A stretch of DNA of 64,000 bases from assembly GCA_017527495.1 (NCBI GenBank), contig JAFXPY010000001.1, positions 1-64,000 on the forward strand, read 5' to 3'. A program made the position numbers and the translations under genes. Source of the DNA: Paludibacteraceae bacterium. GTDB lineage: Bacteria > Bacteroidota > Bacteroidia > Bacteroidales > Paludibacteraceae. The notes under the pieces are model-generated. The model did not search any database and had not been told where the DNA came from. It saw nothing but the letters and a program-made list of their open reading frames with translations. Within the stretch, counting starts at the first letter, position 1. Every line of letters starts with the position of its first letter. Positions 1 through 9,331 of the stretch are shown one piece after another.

Positions 1-194
1 TGACTACTTGATTTCTGCGGCAGTTATCCCTTGCCGTACGTTTCGCAAGTCATGTATTTCGTTTCCTCCTGAGGCACAGCGCATTGTACACCTTCTCCCC
101 GCGGAGGATGAGGATTCCGTAAATTATGACATCTAAAAAAAGCTCGGGGCAATAAATGCTCCGCGTTTGAAAAAATATGATATCTCAAATGGTT
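1..194. other. Intergenic, no gene supported
   Basis: I see no convincing reading frame here. The stretch lies downstream of the minus-strand gene ending at 195 and may hold the end of a feature starting outside the window. Confidence 0.4.
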
Positions 195-1505
195 TTATCC
201 TTTGATGCTGAAAGGCCAGCAGTACGATTCTTCTTGATGAACCACATGCGGGAATCGTAAAGCAACCTCGAGAACGAAGTTGAAGTCATACAGGTGCGTT
301 GCTGCTATATAGGCTTGGTTTTTCGCTGCTGCATATGCTGCGGTTATTTCGCCGCCGTTGCGGATCTGCTCGAGTTGGTTGTCCAATTCAATCAGACGCT
401 TCATCATGGCGGTCATTTTTACATCGTATGCTTTCACTTCCGCGAGCCATTTCTCTGCTTGTTTCCTGTTATAAGCATCGATGAGTGCATTCTCCGATTT
501 GCGGCCTTCAATCCACCATGAAGGATAGCAAATGGTTTGTCCTTCTTTGGCATTCTTGCAGCAGTCCCAGTTATCCAAGCGCGCTGCGAGCTGGTCTTCC
601 ATTTGGATAGCACGCTTGCACTCTGCGGACGTAGGCCAGCCGTCAATAATCTGAGCATAGAGGTCCTCCAATTCATTGGTGGGCAGACCCAGCGCCGCAC
701 CAACGCCCATATGCATCAGGTCGGCAGAATTGATGTGCGCATTGTGCTGCACATGCTTCATCATATCCATGTTATCGTTTTTGAACTCGAAGGCCTCGTT
801 AGCTAACGCGGAGAGTTGCTCACCCAATGCACCGTATTCGTTTTCGTGCGGGTCTCCGGCATTGACATTCTCATTGCCAAACTGCGCATTGGCCGCATAA
901 AGACGGTTATAGAGGCTCGGATGATTCGATTTGAGATAGGCTTCCGTTCCTTTGGGATTGGACTGCGCCATATTGATGATTTTGATGTACTCCTGCTTGG
1001 AGATCCCCCATTTCGCGGCGAACTTTCCGGCCATAACATCCATCATCTGCGCCTCGGACATTTTCTCATTGATCTCACCGGACATATAAAGTTGCATCAT
1101 CTCTTGCTGCGAAGGCATGAGTCCGGCGTTCACATTGGCGTTATACTGCGTCATGGCTTTTTGGTTAGACTTCTGCTGTTTCTTTCCGAGTTCAAGGGTT
1201 TTGCTATTCAACTCCTGCTGTTTTTCCAGTAGTGTACTGCGGAAATTGAGGGCACCTTGGTAGTAAGCAGCGGAACCCTTACGGGCATAAGCCGTTTTGG
1301 CTTCGGGCGTGATGAGGTCATTAGCCGTAGGCATCGCCGGACGCTTGTTGATAAGGTCTGCGAACGAGTTGATCTGCGTTGCAGGAATGCTTTCTTCCAG
1401 TTCATAACCACCGTCGGTGATAAGGGCTTCAATTTGATGGTCGAATTCTTGCGCCATACCTGGCATGGTCAGCATGATTGCTGCCATTAAGATTAATTTT
1501 TTCAT
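195..1505 (-). CDS. Secreted hypothetical protein, 436 aa
   Basis: The product has a clear N-terminal signal peptide (KKLILMAAIMLTMPGMAQ), so it is exported to the periplasm or outer membrane. The rest is hydrophilic, rich in Gln, Asn and Ala, with coiled-coil-like stretches near residues 90-120 and 350-390 and several Cys near residues 295-330 (WDCCKN, TICYP). I do not recognise the family. It starts 7 bp after the end of an OmpA-domain fragment and was probably the second gene of that operon; the envelope link is inferred from this neighbour and the signal peptide. Confidence 0.8.
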   Translation of the reverse strand: MKKLILMAAIMLTMPGMAQEFDHQIEALITDGGYELEESIPATQINSFADLINKRPAMPTANDLITPEAKTAYARKGSAAYYQGALNFRSTLLEKQQELNSKTLELGKKQQKSNQKAMTQYNANVNAGLMPSQQEMMQLYMSGEINEKMSEAQMMDVMAGKFAAKWGISKQEYIKIINMAQSNPKGTEAYLKSNHPSLYNRLYAANAQFGNENVNAGDPHENEYGALGEQLSALANEAFEFKNDNMDMMKHVQHNAHINSADLMHMGVGAALGLPTNELEDLYAQIIDGWPTSAECKRAIQMEDQLAARLDNWDCCKNAKEGQTICYPSWWIEGRKSENALIDAYNRKQAEKWLAEVKAYDVKMTAMMKRLIELDNQLEQIRNGGEITAAYAAAKNQAYIAATHLYDFNFVLEVALRFPHVVHQEESYCWPFSIKG

Positions 1506-1511
1506 ATCGTT

Positions 1512-2185
1512 TTACTTTTTAACAAATTCTACACGTCTATTTTTTGCACGACCTTCGTCGGTAGAGTTATCGGCGAGCGGTGCGGACTGACCCATTCCTT
1601 TGGCGGACAGGCGGTTGGCTTCGATGCCCATCTCCACTAATTTATTAACGATCGCCTGCGCGCGTTGTTCGCTCAGTTTTTGGTTGCCGGCTACGGTACC
1701 GGTGTTATCTGTGTGACCTTGCACTTCGAACTTAAGATCACCGTTGTCTTTCATCAATTGGGCAATGCGGTTGATCTCGGTCATTGACTCGGGTTTGATA
1801 TTCGCTTTGCCGATATCGAACGTGATGGCATAGGTGATTGTTGTTCTTGTTGCTCCTTCTCGGGAACCTCCGGGTTGAAGGCTTTATCAATGCCCTCTTC
1901 CACTTTTTTGTTCACTTGTTGCTCAACGGCATCGCTTGAAAGTACAGTTTCAAAAATCATATCTTTGTGTTCACGAAGTAGTCGCTCGCGCAAGTCATCA
2001 CAATAATTAACCGCTTTGCGAATAGCTTCAATATCGTTCCAATCGCCAAATATATGTTGCGCCACTTCATCAGGGTTAATATATTCACAACTTTCTGCCC
2101 ACTGGTGACGAATAACACGGCTCGTAATAGTCGTTTTGCCTGAACCGTTAGGACCTGCGATTACTATTAATAGCGGTTTTCTCAT
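1512..2185 (-). pseudogene. Zeta-type kinase N-terminus fused to OmpA C-terminal domain, frameshifted
   Basis: Reading from 2185 downward, the first ~90 residues look like a zeta-toxin/AAA_33 P-loop kinase: Walker A GPNGSGKTT, INPDE, and IFETVLSS. They run in frame into a hydrophilic linker (EEGIDKAFNPEVPEKEQQ) typical of an OmpA-family protein. Near 1840-1850 the frame slips by one. The other frame then encodes YAITFDIGKANIKPES and a full OmpA/MotB peptidoglycan-binding domain (GHTDNTG, LSEQRAQAI, KNRRVEF) ending at 1512. The kinase lacks its C-terminal half and the OmpA part lacks its signal peptide. I infer a deletion that joined two genes, followed by a 1-nt frameshift, so a functional product is unlikely. 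Confidence 0.75.
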
Positions 2186-2337
2186 GCCTCAACGTTAAAT
2201 CGTTGGTTTATACGTGCAAAGAAAGCACTGCGCATTTGTACATTACTCTTTCTTACTTCTTCTCCAACCTCATGCATAAGCATGTCCAACTGCTCGTCAG
2301 TAAGGTCGGTTTCTGAATTAAAGCGATAATCGTCCAT
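2182..2337 (-). CDS. Small acidic protein upstream of zeta-like gene, 51 aa
   Basis: This 51-codon frame begins with MDDYRFNSETDLTDEQLDML and ends in a 4-nt ATGA overlap with the start of the zeta-like kinase fragment. That spacing indicates translational coupling. It is acidic and predicted helical. A small gene directly before a zeta-type kinase could be an antitoxin, but it has no motif I recognise and the partner is broken, so that role is only a guess. Confidence 0.55.
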   Translation of the reverse strand: MDDYRFNSETDLTDEQLDMLMHEVGEEVRKSNVQMRSAFFARINQRFNVEA

Positions 2338-2474
2338 AATGATTGAGTTTTGATTTCGGTTGCAAAGTTAAGTGTTATATTTTTATTGTGCAAGTGCAAA
2401 ATTAAGTTTTTTTTATGTTTGAATAGACAGGAACAGATCGTTGGCAGTGTTAAATTTTCACTTTTCATTTTGTT

Positions 2475-4082
2475 TTATGGCGCAACATTGTTGATATACT
2501 TAATTGCGGCTTCAAGTTGATTGTCGCGTCCTGTTGTCAGCCAAAGTGTTGTGTCGAGTTGCACTTCAATGTCGGGAGCAAAGCCATAACCTTCTACCGG
2601 TCTGAGTTCTTCTCCATATAGGCAAACATATTTTGGTATATATCCCCAGATAGGCGTTTGATTTTGAACTCCGAAGGCGCCTGAATAAGTTGAGCTATAG
2701 TCGGCAGGGTCGGTGTTGAGTGCACTCAATGCTCCAAAAGTGCGTGTGCCGATAAAGCAGCCATTTGCTTGGCTCAGTACCCCATACGTGGTGTTTTCTG
2801 CCATGCTGACCGAACGACTATTGGCAAGTACAACAATAGGTGCATCATCAATCACTTCATGTTGTTCTTCCATGGTGCCCATGGTGAAAGGAAGGAGTGG
2901 GGCATAGTCTAATCGGCCTATTCCGTTTTTAATGCGCAAAGTGTGAGAATTCCAATTGCCGGAAGGAAGCAATGCGCCAAGGACATATTTATAGTCGTTG
3001 ATATACCCGCCGCCGTTGTTACGAACATCAATGATTACTCCCCCCAAGTTGCCTGCTATATGATGTATTTGAATGGCGTCAAACCATTCTTGCCATACTT
3101 TTTGTACTGCTGATTGATAGGCAAAAAGCATTGTTGAAGAATCTGTCGTTTGGAGTGTCGGATCAAGATATGTGGTCAGAGAAAAACTGCCTAAACGAAG
3201 ATAAACAATACCATCTGCAAAGAGGGAATATTCAAGTTTTTTCAGGCCATCATTCGCTACTGCATCTTCTATTGGTGTCAGTTTAACTCCAATCATTTCT
3301 CCGATTTTTTTGTATTCATTGCATAAGTTATTATACGCTTGAATGGTAAAATTGAAATTTGCTGATTCGGGATTATTGGCAGTCAGTAATTGTATACAAT
3401 ATTGTGTTAGGTCTTTGACTGATTTGTAGAGTGAATCATTTGTAGGGTTTGGACCACCGGCATTATCAACCAGAGCGATATACTCGTTTGCTGCTTTGAT
3501 TGCATTTGAGCATACCGTGGAAATAATCTGAGCACTCACTTTGCTTGAATTGATTTCACTGTGCTGCAAAATGTTGTAATTGGGGTTGATTGCCGTCGTT
3601 TGGTAAGCATTAAGATTAGTGATGTATTTGCCCTCTGCAAGGTATTGCTGTCCGCGTTCGCGAATATTGCGTGTCACACCCGGCTGAAGCGTAATATACT
3701 TGCCGGTATGTAGGTTTTTGATTTGCAATGCCATGTGTCCGTCGTGCAAACTATCTATGAATTGTGAGTACAGATTTCTCAGTTCCTGATCCGTAACCTT
3801 TTCTTTGCGCGTTGTGTCGTCAAGAGCTTCAAAGAGTGGGAGATAAGTGTTGTAAACATCATCCCAATCGATGCCATATTCGGCTTCATAATCCCAGATG
3901 CAATAGTTTTCGTTCATGGCGGTCCACAGAGCCTTAAATTCTCCGGCAAAACTTCTTTCTGAGTCGTAGAATGCTTGATAATCATTTTGTCCGTACGACA
4001 AAAGGTCATCGCCCATAGGGCGGCATGAGACAAAATAAATGGCAATAAAGCAAATGGTAAAAAGTAATGTATAACGTTTCAT
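2475..4082 (-). CDS. S41-family C-terminal processing peptidase, lipoprotein
   Basis: The 535-aa product starts with a lipoprotein signal peptide ending in a lipobox Cys (CFIAIYFVSC), so it is probably anchored facing the periplasm or cell surface. The C-terminal half has the S41/tail-specific protease signatures: a VIIDVRNNGGG strand-turn near residue 355, and VVLANSRSVSMAE, in which the Ser of SVSMAE is the likely nucleophile, near residue 420. TFGALSALN follows as in the family. No PDZ domain is obvious. It lies 13 bp after the beta-barrel gene and is probably co-transcribed from the promoter at 4801-4832. The substrate is unknown. Confidence 0.85.
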   Translation of the reverse strand: MKRYTLLFTICFIAIYFVSCRPMGDDLLSYGQNDYQAFYDSERSFAGEFKALWTAMNENYCIWDYEAEYGIDWDDVYNTYLPLFEALDDTTRKEKVTDQELRNLYSQFIDSLHDGHMALQIKNLHTGKYITLQPGVTRNIRERGQQYLAEGKYITNLNAYQTTAINPNYNILQHSEINSSKVSAQIISTVCSNAIKAANEYIALVDNAGGPNPTNDSLYKSVKDLTQYCIQLLTANNPESANFNFTIQAYNNLCNEYKKIGEMIGVKLTPIEDAVANDGLKKLEYSLFADGIVYLRLGSFSLTTYLDPTLQTTDSSTMLFAYQSAVQKVWQEWFDAIQIHHIAGNLGGVIIDVRNNGGGYINDYKYVLGALLPSGNWNSHTLRIKNGIGRLDYAPLLPFTMGTMEEQHEVIDDAPIVVLANSRSVSMAENTTYGVLSQANGCFIGTRTFGALSALNTDPADYSSTYSGAFGVQNQTPIWGYIPKYVCLYGEELRPVEGYGFAPDIEVQLDTTLWLTTGRDNQLEAAIKYINNVAP

Positions 4083-4095
4083 ATATTTGTATCAT

Positions 4096-4767
4096 TTAGA
4101 AAATGTATGCTACACCGGCTTGAATAGCCATAGTGGTGTTGTATCGATAGTCTTTGATTAGCATATATTGTTTCACGGTGCTTATAAAACTATAGTAACA
4201 GCGTCCTTCGATATGTACCAGCCAATGTTCAACGGGCTGATACTCAATGCCCACGCCTCCTGCCAAACCGAAGTCGGCTCGTTGGTCTTTCTCTTTTTGG
4301 AAATTATATTTTTGGTTTATTATGTCAATACTTTTGCCGTCAATAGGATTGGTCATTGTGCCCCAGTATTTTCCGTCGAGCCAACAACCGGCATAAATGC
4401 CCACATTGACAAAGCCACGCACTTTTTGTCCGCCAAAGCGGAATTGTGTCAAGACAGGTAATTGCAGATAGGTGTTGCGGGTGATATAATCGTTAGAAGC
4501 GAAGGTGGCAGTTCTGTAGAAGCGATAGTTTCTTTCTGAGGCCTCTAATTCGGCACGCAGTCCGACCCAAGGCAGAAAATCGTATTGCCCAAAGACAGCA
4601 GCAGTCCAACCCCATGCTCCATCGTAGTGATAGTCTGCTTGGTATTGAGTGTTGATAGAATACCAGTTGTAATCACCCCCGCCGCTTATGCCCACACGCC
4701 ATTGTGCATGAATGGCGGAAGAAAATAAGAGAAAAAGAACGGCAGAAAATAAAAATTTTGATTTCAT
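4096..4767 (-). CDS. Outer-membrane beta-barrel protein, 223 aa
   Basis: The signal peptide (KSKFLFSAVLFLLFSSAIHA) is followed by alternating aromatic and hydrophobic strands: WRVGISGGGDYNWY, VGLRAELEASERNYRFY, LQLPVLTQFRFG, VRGFVNVGIYAG, FGLAGGVGIEYQ. This is the pattern of the small porin-like/OMP_b-brl families of Bacteroidota. It ends with an aromatic residue (AYIF), typical of BAM-assembled barrels. A good minus-strand promoter lies at 4801-4832, and the S41 peptidase follows closely. The transport or adhesion role is not visible. Confidence 0.85.
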   Translation of the reverse strand: MKSKFLFSAVLFLLFSSAIHAQWRVGISGGGDYNWYSINTQYQADYHYDGAWGWTAAVFGQYDFLPWVGLRAELEASERNYRFYRTATFASNDYITRNTYLQLPVLTQFRFGGQKVRGFVNVGIYAGCWLDGKYWGTMTNPIDGKSIDIINQKYNFQKEKDQRADFGLAGGVGIEYQPVEHWLVHIEGRCYYSFISTVKQYMLIKDYRYNTTMAIQAGVAYIF

Positions 4768-4800
4768 AAATCACATCAGTTAGCATATCTTTACATCGTG

Positions 4801-4832
4801 CAAAATTACAATTAAAAATCGTTAAATGCAAA
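4801..4832 (-). promoter_or_regulatory. Bacteroidota-type promoter for the beta-barrel/S41 operon
   Basis: On the minus strand TTTG is followed after exactly 20 nt by TAATTTTG, matching the Bacteroidota consensus TTTG-N19/21-TAnnTTTG. It sits about 35 bp before the beta-barrel gene start. Confidence 0.8.
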
Positions 4833-4881
4833 TTATAGAAGTACTTTGTGCTGTATATTGTCAAAATTTTAAGTTATATTT

Positions 4882-4912
4882 TTTGATGGTTTCAAAAAAA
4901 GTGTTAATTTTG
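4882..4912 (+). promoter_or_regulatory. Promoter for the efflux operon
   Basis: TTTG (4882-4885), 19-nt spacer, TAATTTTG (4905-4912). It lies about 90 bp upstream of the TolC-like gene, leaving a leader that contains a long inverted repeat. Confidence 0.8.
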
Positions 4913-4949
4913 CAGCCCGCTTTTGAAAGTATGCCTTGGTAAAGGCAAG

Positions 4950-4997
4950 GGTTGAACCCTATAATATTCCACTAATCATTTATTATAGGGTACAACC
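4950..4997 (+). promoter_or_regulatory. Inverted repeat directly before the efflux operon start codon
   Basis: GGTTG and ACCCTATAATA pair with TATTATAGGGT and CAACC across a 14-nt loop, with one unpaired A on each side. The repeat ends 2 bp before the ATG at 5000. It could be a repressor operator or an RNA hairpin controlling translation; which one cannot be read from the sequence. Confidence 0.65.
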
Positions 4998-4999
4998 AA

Positions 5000-6430
5000 A
5001 TGAAGTATTTAAGATTTCTATTGGGATTGATGTGCCTATTGTTCATCAATTCCTTTTCTTTTTCGTGTGCGCAGGTCATGTCAGACCATGCGGCAATCAG
5101 TACAGATAGTGTAAACGATACGGATAGCATACAGATGAGTTTGGAGGCTATCTATCGTTTGGCTGAACAAGAGAGCAAAGTCATACGTATCAGCGAACAG
5201 TCGCTGCATGCTGCTCAAGAAGCTGTAAGGCAGGCAAAGAACAATATCTTGCCCGAAGTGAGTATCGACCTGAGCGGTAGTTATATAGGCGATGCCTATC
5301 TGATGAGTCGTGGCTTCAGCACCAATGGTATGACAGAGGTTATCTTGCCGGGATTAGGTCCGCAACAGGTAAGTAACGGCAGACAACCATCGCCGCATTG
5401 GGGCAATATGCTCTCCGTACAAGCCACTCAAGTCATCTATTCCGGTGGAGCCTTGACTGCCGGTGTCGAAATGGCCAAGATAGGTGAGCAAATCGCTGAA
5501 TTAGACGTGCGAAAAAACCGTCAGGAAGTGCGTTTTATGCTGACAGGCTACTATCTCGACATGGTGCGGTTGCTTAATCAGTTGGAGGTGATAGATGTGC
5601 ATATTGCGCTGACACAAGAGGTGTTGCAACAAATGCAAGCCAAAGAACGTGCCGGAGTGGTGCTGCATAATGACCTGACCCGTTATGAACTCCAACTCAA
5701 GCAGTTAGAACTGACTCGCATACAACTGCAAGACGCTCTTTCTGTCATACGTCATCAACTTCAGACTGCCCTTCATCAACCATCCAATCATATTTTCATG
5801 CCTGACACCGCAGCAGTGGCGCAGGCATATATGCAATTAGAAAATTCATTGTCTGAACTCGCATGGCAAAACACAGCAGCAGACAAGAATATCACTATCC
5901 GTCAGGCTCAGGCAGTGTCCGAAATGAGTGAGCAACAGGTGCGACTGACCCGTGCGGCATCGATACCTACCATTGCGGCAGTGATTAAAAATGAGTTATT
6001 CGGGCCTTATACCACCGACCTAATTCCTGTCAACGCCAATGTCTACGCATGGTTTGTAGGCATAGGCATACACTACGACCTCGGCTCGGCATGGAAAAAC
6101 CATCGTGCCATACGGCAATCGAAAGCCGAGAGTGAAAAGTCGAAAACAGAAGTGGAGCTGGTTCGCGAACAAGTTAATAATCAGATTCATGCAGCATACG
6201 TCAGTTTCTTGACCTCATTCACCGAAGTAGATACAAATCAGAAGCAGGTAGAACTTGCCGACGAAAACTATGCTGTCGTCGAAAAGCGGTATAACCACGA
6301 TTTGGCTCTGCTCACCGACCTCTTGGATGCCTCTGGCATAAAGCTGCAAGCCGATATGGCTCTCGTCAATGCCAAAGTCAATTTATTATATAACTATTAC
6401 AAACTCAGATATTTAACACACTCATTATAA
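5000..6430 (+). CDS. TolC-family outer-membrane efflux protein
   Basis: A signal peptide (LLGLMCLLFINSFSFSCA) precedes two TolC/OEP repeats of long amphipathic helices: LEAIYRLAEQESKVI, a mid-protein helical hairpin around VLQQMQAKERAGVV, and VEKRYNHDLALLTDLLDASG. The 476-aa length is normal for an outer-membrane efflux channel. It is the first gene of an operon with an HlyD-type adaptor 3 bp downstream and an MFS pump, forming a tripartite exporter that spans both membranes (EmrAB-TolC-like). The exported compound is unknown. Confidence 0.92.
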   Translation: MKYLRFLLGLMCLLFINSFSFSCAQVMSDHAAISTDSVNDTDSIQMSLEAIYRLAEQESKVIRISEQSLHAAQEAVRQAKNNILPEVSIDLSGSYIGDAYLMSRGFSTNGMTEVILPGLGPQQVSNGRQPSPHWGNMLSVQATQVIYSGGALTAGVEMAKIGEQIAELDVRKNRQEVRFMLTGYYLDMVRLLNQLEVIDVHIALTQEVLQQMQAKERAGVVLHNDLTRYELQLKQLELTRIQLQDALSVIRHQLQTALHQPSNHIFMPDTAAVAQAYMQLENSLSELAWQNTAADKNITIRQAQAVSEMSEQQVRLTRAASIPTIAAVIKNELFGPYTTDLIPVNANVYAWFVGIGIHYDLGSAWKNHRAIRQSKAESEKSKTEVELVREQVNNQIHAAYVSFLTSFTEVDTNQKQVELADENYAVVEKRYNHDLALLTDLLDASGIKLQADMALVNAKVNLLYNYYKLRYLTHSL

Positions 6431-6432
6431 TT

Positions 6433-7467
6433 ATGGAAAAGACAAAAATAGCAACGTATATCTACAATACAGTTATCGTTATTTTACTACTTGCAGGTGT
6501 TGTGTATGTAGTACTGCAATTCACCCATTTTGGAAATGTCGAATACACCGACAACGCTCGCGTGTGCCAATATATTGCACCGCAAAACACACGTGTTCAG
6601 GGTTTTATACGTGAAATCCGATTTCAGGCATATCAGCATGTCAATCGCGGCGATACGCTTGTGGTAATTGAAGACAGCGAATATAGGCTGCGTTTGGCTC
6701 AGGCGCGTAGCGACCTTGCTCGTGCAACTCAACAGCAGAAAGCGTCAGGTTCGTCTATCTCTACAACCAAATCAAGTATAAGTGTAACCGAAGCATCAAT
6801 TGAAGAGGCGCGGGTGAATATGGAAAATCTGGCTCGTGAGGACGGACGTTATGAGGCACTGCTGAAAGAAAAAGCCGTTACGCAACAGCAGTATGATCAG
6901 ATACACACTGCCTATTTGAGTGCAAAGGCTCGCTATCAGCAGGTTATGCAGACGCGAACTATGCAGAGCAATGTAGTAGCCGAGCAGAGTCACCATCTCT
7001 CTGCGGCTGAAGCGGCATTACAACAAGCCGAAGCGGCAGTGCGTTTGGCTGAACTCAATCTGTCGTATTGCTATATCATAGCCACCCACAGCGGATTTGT
7101 CGGCAGTCGCGACATCAGCGTAGGTCAGTTGGTCAATCCGGGACAGACATTGTTGAGCATAGTGGATGAAAACGATATATGGGTTGAAGCCAACTATCGT
7201 GAGACTCAACTGCCTAATATACACGAAGGTGCGGAAGTGAGCATACATGTCGATGCTGTGCCTGACCATGAATATCGTGGAACGATAGAACGCCTTTCTG
7301 ATGCTACGGGAAGTGCATTCTCGCTTATTCCGATAGACAATGCAACAGGTAATTTCGTCAAGGTCGAGCAGCGACTGACAGTCCGAATCTCGCTTGCCGA
7401 CAACGATTCAGAGGCGTTGCATCGGTTGAAAGCCGGATATAGTGTGGAGTGTGAAGTGAAGTATTAG
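6433..7467 (+). CDS. HlyD/EmrA-family membrane fusion protein
   Basis: One N-terminal membrane segment (about residues 12-30, YNTVIVILLLAGVVYVVLQF) is followed by the biotinyl-lipoyl-like half motif (RVQGFIREIRFQAYQHVNRGD), a long coiled-coil hairpin (residues 80-190), the second lipoyl half (GFVGSRDISVGQLVNPGQ) and a beta-barrel segment. This is the periplasmic adaptor between the TolC channel and the MFS pump. At 344 aa it is full length, and it is translationally close to both neighbours (2-4 bp gaps). Confidence 0.92.
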   Translation: MEKTKIATYIYNTVIVILLLAGVVYVVLQFTHFGNVEYTDNARVCQYIAPQNTRVQGFIREIRFQAYQHVNRGDTLVVIEDSEYRLRLAQARSDLARATQQQKASGSSISTTKSSISVTEASIEEARVNMENLAREDGRYEALLKEKAVTQQQYDQIHTAYLSAKARYQQVMQTRTMQSNVVAEQSHHLSAAEAALQQAEAAVRLAELNLSYCYIIATHSGFVGSRDISVGQLVNPGQTLLSIVDENDIWVEANYRETQLPNIHEGAEVSIHVDAVPDHEYRGTIERLSDATGSAFSLIPIDNATGNFVKVEQRLTVRISLADNDSEALHRLKAGYSVECEVKY

Positions 7468-7471
7468 AGTT

Positions 7472-9079
7472 ATGAAAAATGCTGTTCCTTTTTCGATGCC
7501 AATGTTCAAGGCATGGGTGCCACGCCGTATTCAGCCTTGGATATACATTGTGCAGGTGTTCTGTATCCAATTTTCTGGCGGCATATATCTCGGTGCATTG
7601 GAGGCTGTTCGCGGTACTACATGCTTGATGCTCGAAGACCTGCTGATGCTCCTGTTTGCCGGCTTGGCAGGCATGGCTGTCTATTTCCCGCTGTTGTTTC
7701 GCATGAAGTTTCGCTTTACCAACCAACAACTGCTTTGCGGAGCGGCTGCCGTGATCGGAATATGTAACCTCATTACCATGTCAACAACCAATATGGCTGT
7801 TTTGCTGCCTGTTTGTTTTCTTTCCGGCATGGCTAAGCTGCAAGGTACATTCGAGTGCATGAGTAACATACAACTTTGGATGACACCCGAACGCGATTTC
7901 GGTATCTTTTTTCCTATCCTTCATATCGTCCTGCTTACCGCAATTACCGGTAGCGCATGGCTTGCAGCGGTCATAGCCTTCCATTTCTCATGGCAGATGA
8001 TGCACGTGTTCACTATCGGAACGATGTGTCTTGTCGTTACTATCCAACTGACCTTATGTCAGCCTTTTTGCCCAATGCCGCAGCGTATGCCGCTCAAAGG
8101 AATAGATTTCCTGACCGGACTGCTTATCAGTCTGCTGATGCTTATGGTCAGTTATTTCCTCGTATATGGCGACTATCTGATGTGGCTTCGCTCGCCTCGG
8201 TTGCGCATGGTGCTCGGAATGAGTCTTATATTACTCGCCTTTATTATGTACAGGCTCAAAAGGGTAGATAAACCATATATCTCGTTAGATATTTTCCGAT
8301 ACAAGAATGTGCTGCCTATTCTGCTTGTTACCATTATAGCCGAATTGCTTCTTGGTGCCGAGCATACGCTTGAGGAGATTTATTGGACTGAAGTCAGAGA
8401 CTTGGAAGAACACACAAAGACTGCTTTTTGCCTATGGTCGTTGCTCGGCGTGTATGCCGGAGTACTGATAACTCTCTATTGGCTTGGACAAAAGAAGTGG
8501 AAAGTGTGGAAACTCTTTGCCATCGGGTTCGGATGTATATTTGGCTATGCACTGATGATGTATTTCCGTTTGGATGTCAATATAGCCTTGTCGGAATACC
8601 GCCTTGCACTTGTGCTGCGCGGCTGCGCCTATGCTATACTTGCCGCCTCGCTTATGTGGAGCTTGCATGAATCGGTTCATGAATTGGAGCATTTCTTCAT
8701 GGCACTATTTATATTCAATATCCTTCACATGTATCTTGCCGGTGCTATGGGTTATGGACTTTACACCACATTGTTCAAGCATCTCATGGCAGACAACATG
8801 TCGCGCTATGGGGCGTATCTGACGCTTACGGCAGGGACATCTATGACTGCCGGTGCCGGATTGGCCAACAGTGTGTTTGCCGTATCGCTCAAGCAGATCT
8901 TCGGGCAACTGATTTGGGCATCGGGTTTTATGACCATGGCGTTTTTGTTGCTTGATATACCACGAGTACGGACAGGCATTGAGAAAGTACCATATTGGCC
9001 AGTATATGGAATCAAATTATTGTCACGACAACGAAGAAATAGTAGCAGCGCAACAGAAACATATCATATAGACAAATAG
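7472..9079 (+). CDS. MFS transporter, DHA2/EmrB-like, about 14 TM
   Basis: The 535-aa protein is strongly hydrophobic with about 14 membrane segments, consistent with the 14-TM drug:H+ antiporter-2 group of the major facilitator superfamily. It is the third gene of the operon and the energy-coupled inner-membrane pump. The usual motif A (GxLxDrxGrr) is not obvious, so it belongs to the divergent Bacteroidota EmrB-like branch. It is followed by a hairpin-rich repeat and then a decayed gene. Confidence 0.85.
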   Translation: MKNAVPFSMPMFKAWVPRRIQPWIYIVQVFCIQFSGGIYLGALEAVRGTTCLMLEDLLMLLFAGLAGMAVYFPLLFRMKFRFTNQQLLCGAAAVIGICNLITMSTTNMAVLLPVCFLSGMAKLQGTFECMSNIQLWMTPERDFGIFFPILHIVLLTAITGSAWLAAVIAFHFSWQMMHVFTIGTMCLVVTIQLTLCQPFCPMPQRMPLKGIDFLTGLLISLLMLMVSYFLVYGDYLMWLRSPRLRMVLGMSLILLAFIMYRLKRVDKPYISLDIFRYKNVLPILLVTIIAELLLGAEHTLEEIYWTEVRDLEEHTKTAFCLWSLLGVYAGVLITLYWLGQKKWKVWKLFAIGFGCIFGYALMMYFRLDVNIALSEYRLALVLRGCAYAILAASLMWSLHESVHELEHFFMALFIFNILHMYLAGAMGYGLYTTLFKHLMADNMSRYGAYLTLTAGTSMTAGAGLANSVFAVSLKQIFGQLIWASGFMTMAFLLLDIPRVRTGIEKVPYWPVYGIKLLSRQRRNSSSATETYHIDK

Positions 9080-9100
9080 TGTTGTATCTAACATACCAAG

Positions 9101-9285
9101 CCCTTATCGCACAGCTGCGGTGAGGTCTTGGGATGAAGGCTTTTTCGGTATGTACAGTGAAACAGAACTACTTTAGGAAAAAACCGAAGAAAAGTCAGGT
9201 GGACTTTTCAGAATACCTTAGACCACACTCGCCGCTAACATCGAGTTCATGCAGACACTCGATTTTTTGTCAAAATTTGTACTTA
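9101..9285 (+). repeat. Hairpin repeat R1 (chromosomal copy, split by ~95 bp)
   Basis: The two halves (9101-9130 and about 9222-9285) match the prophage repeats at 16706-16800 (R2) and 19313-19412 (R3). Shared blocks are TATCGCAC...GCGGTGAGGTCT, then CACTCGCCGCTAACATCG, GCAGACACTCGAT and a T-rich tail ending in AAATTTGTA. Between the halves about 95 bp are present that R3 lacks; part of it forms its own CTTTTTCGGT/ACCGAAGAAAAG stem. It may act as the terminator of the efflux operon. Confidence 0.6.
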
Positions 9286-9331
9286 ACAAAAATTAATACT
9301 ATCTTTTGCATAAAAAATAAAAATAGTAAGT

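Noticed and set aside
2253-2468. 71-aa minus-strand frame
   Set aside because: It runs through promoter-like AT-rich DNA and overlaps, in another frame, the better supported 51-aa frame coupled to the zeta-like gene.
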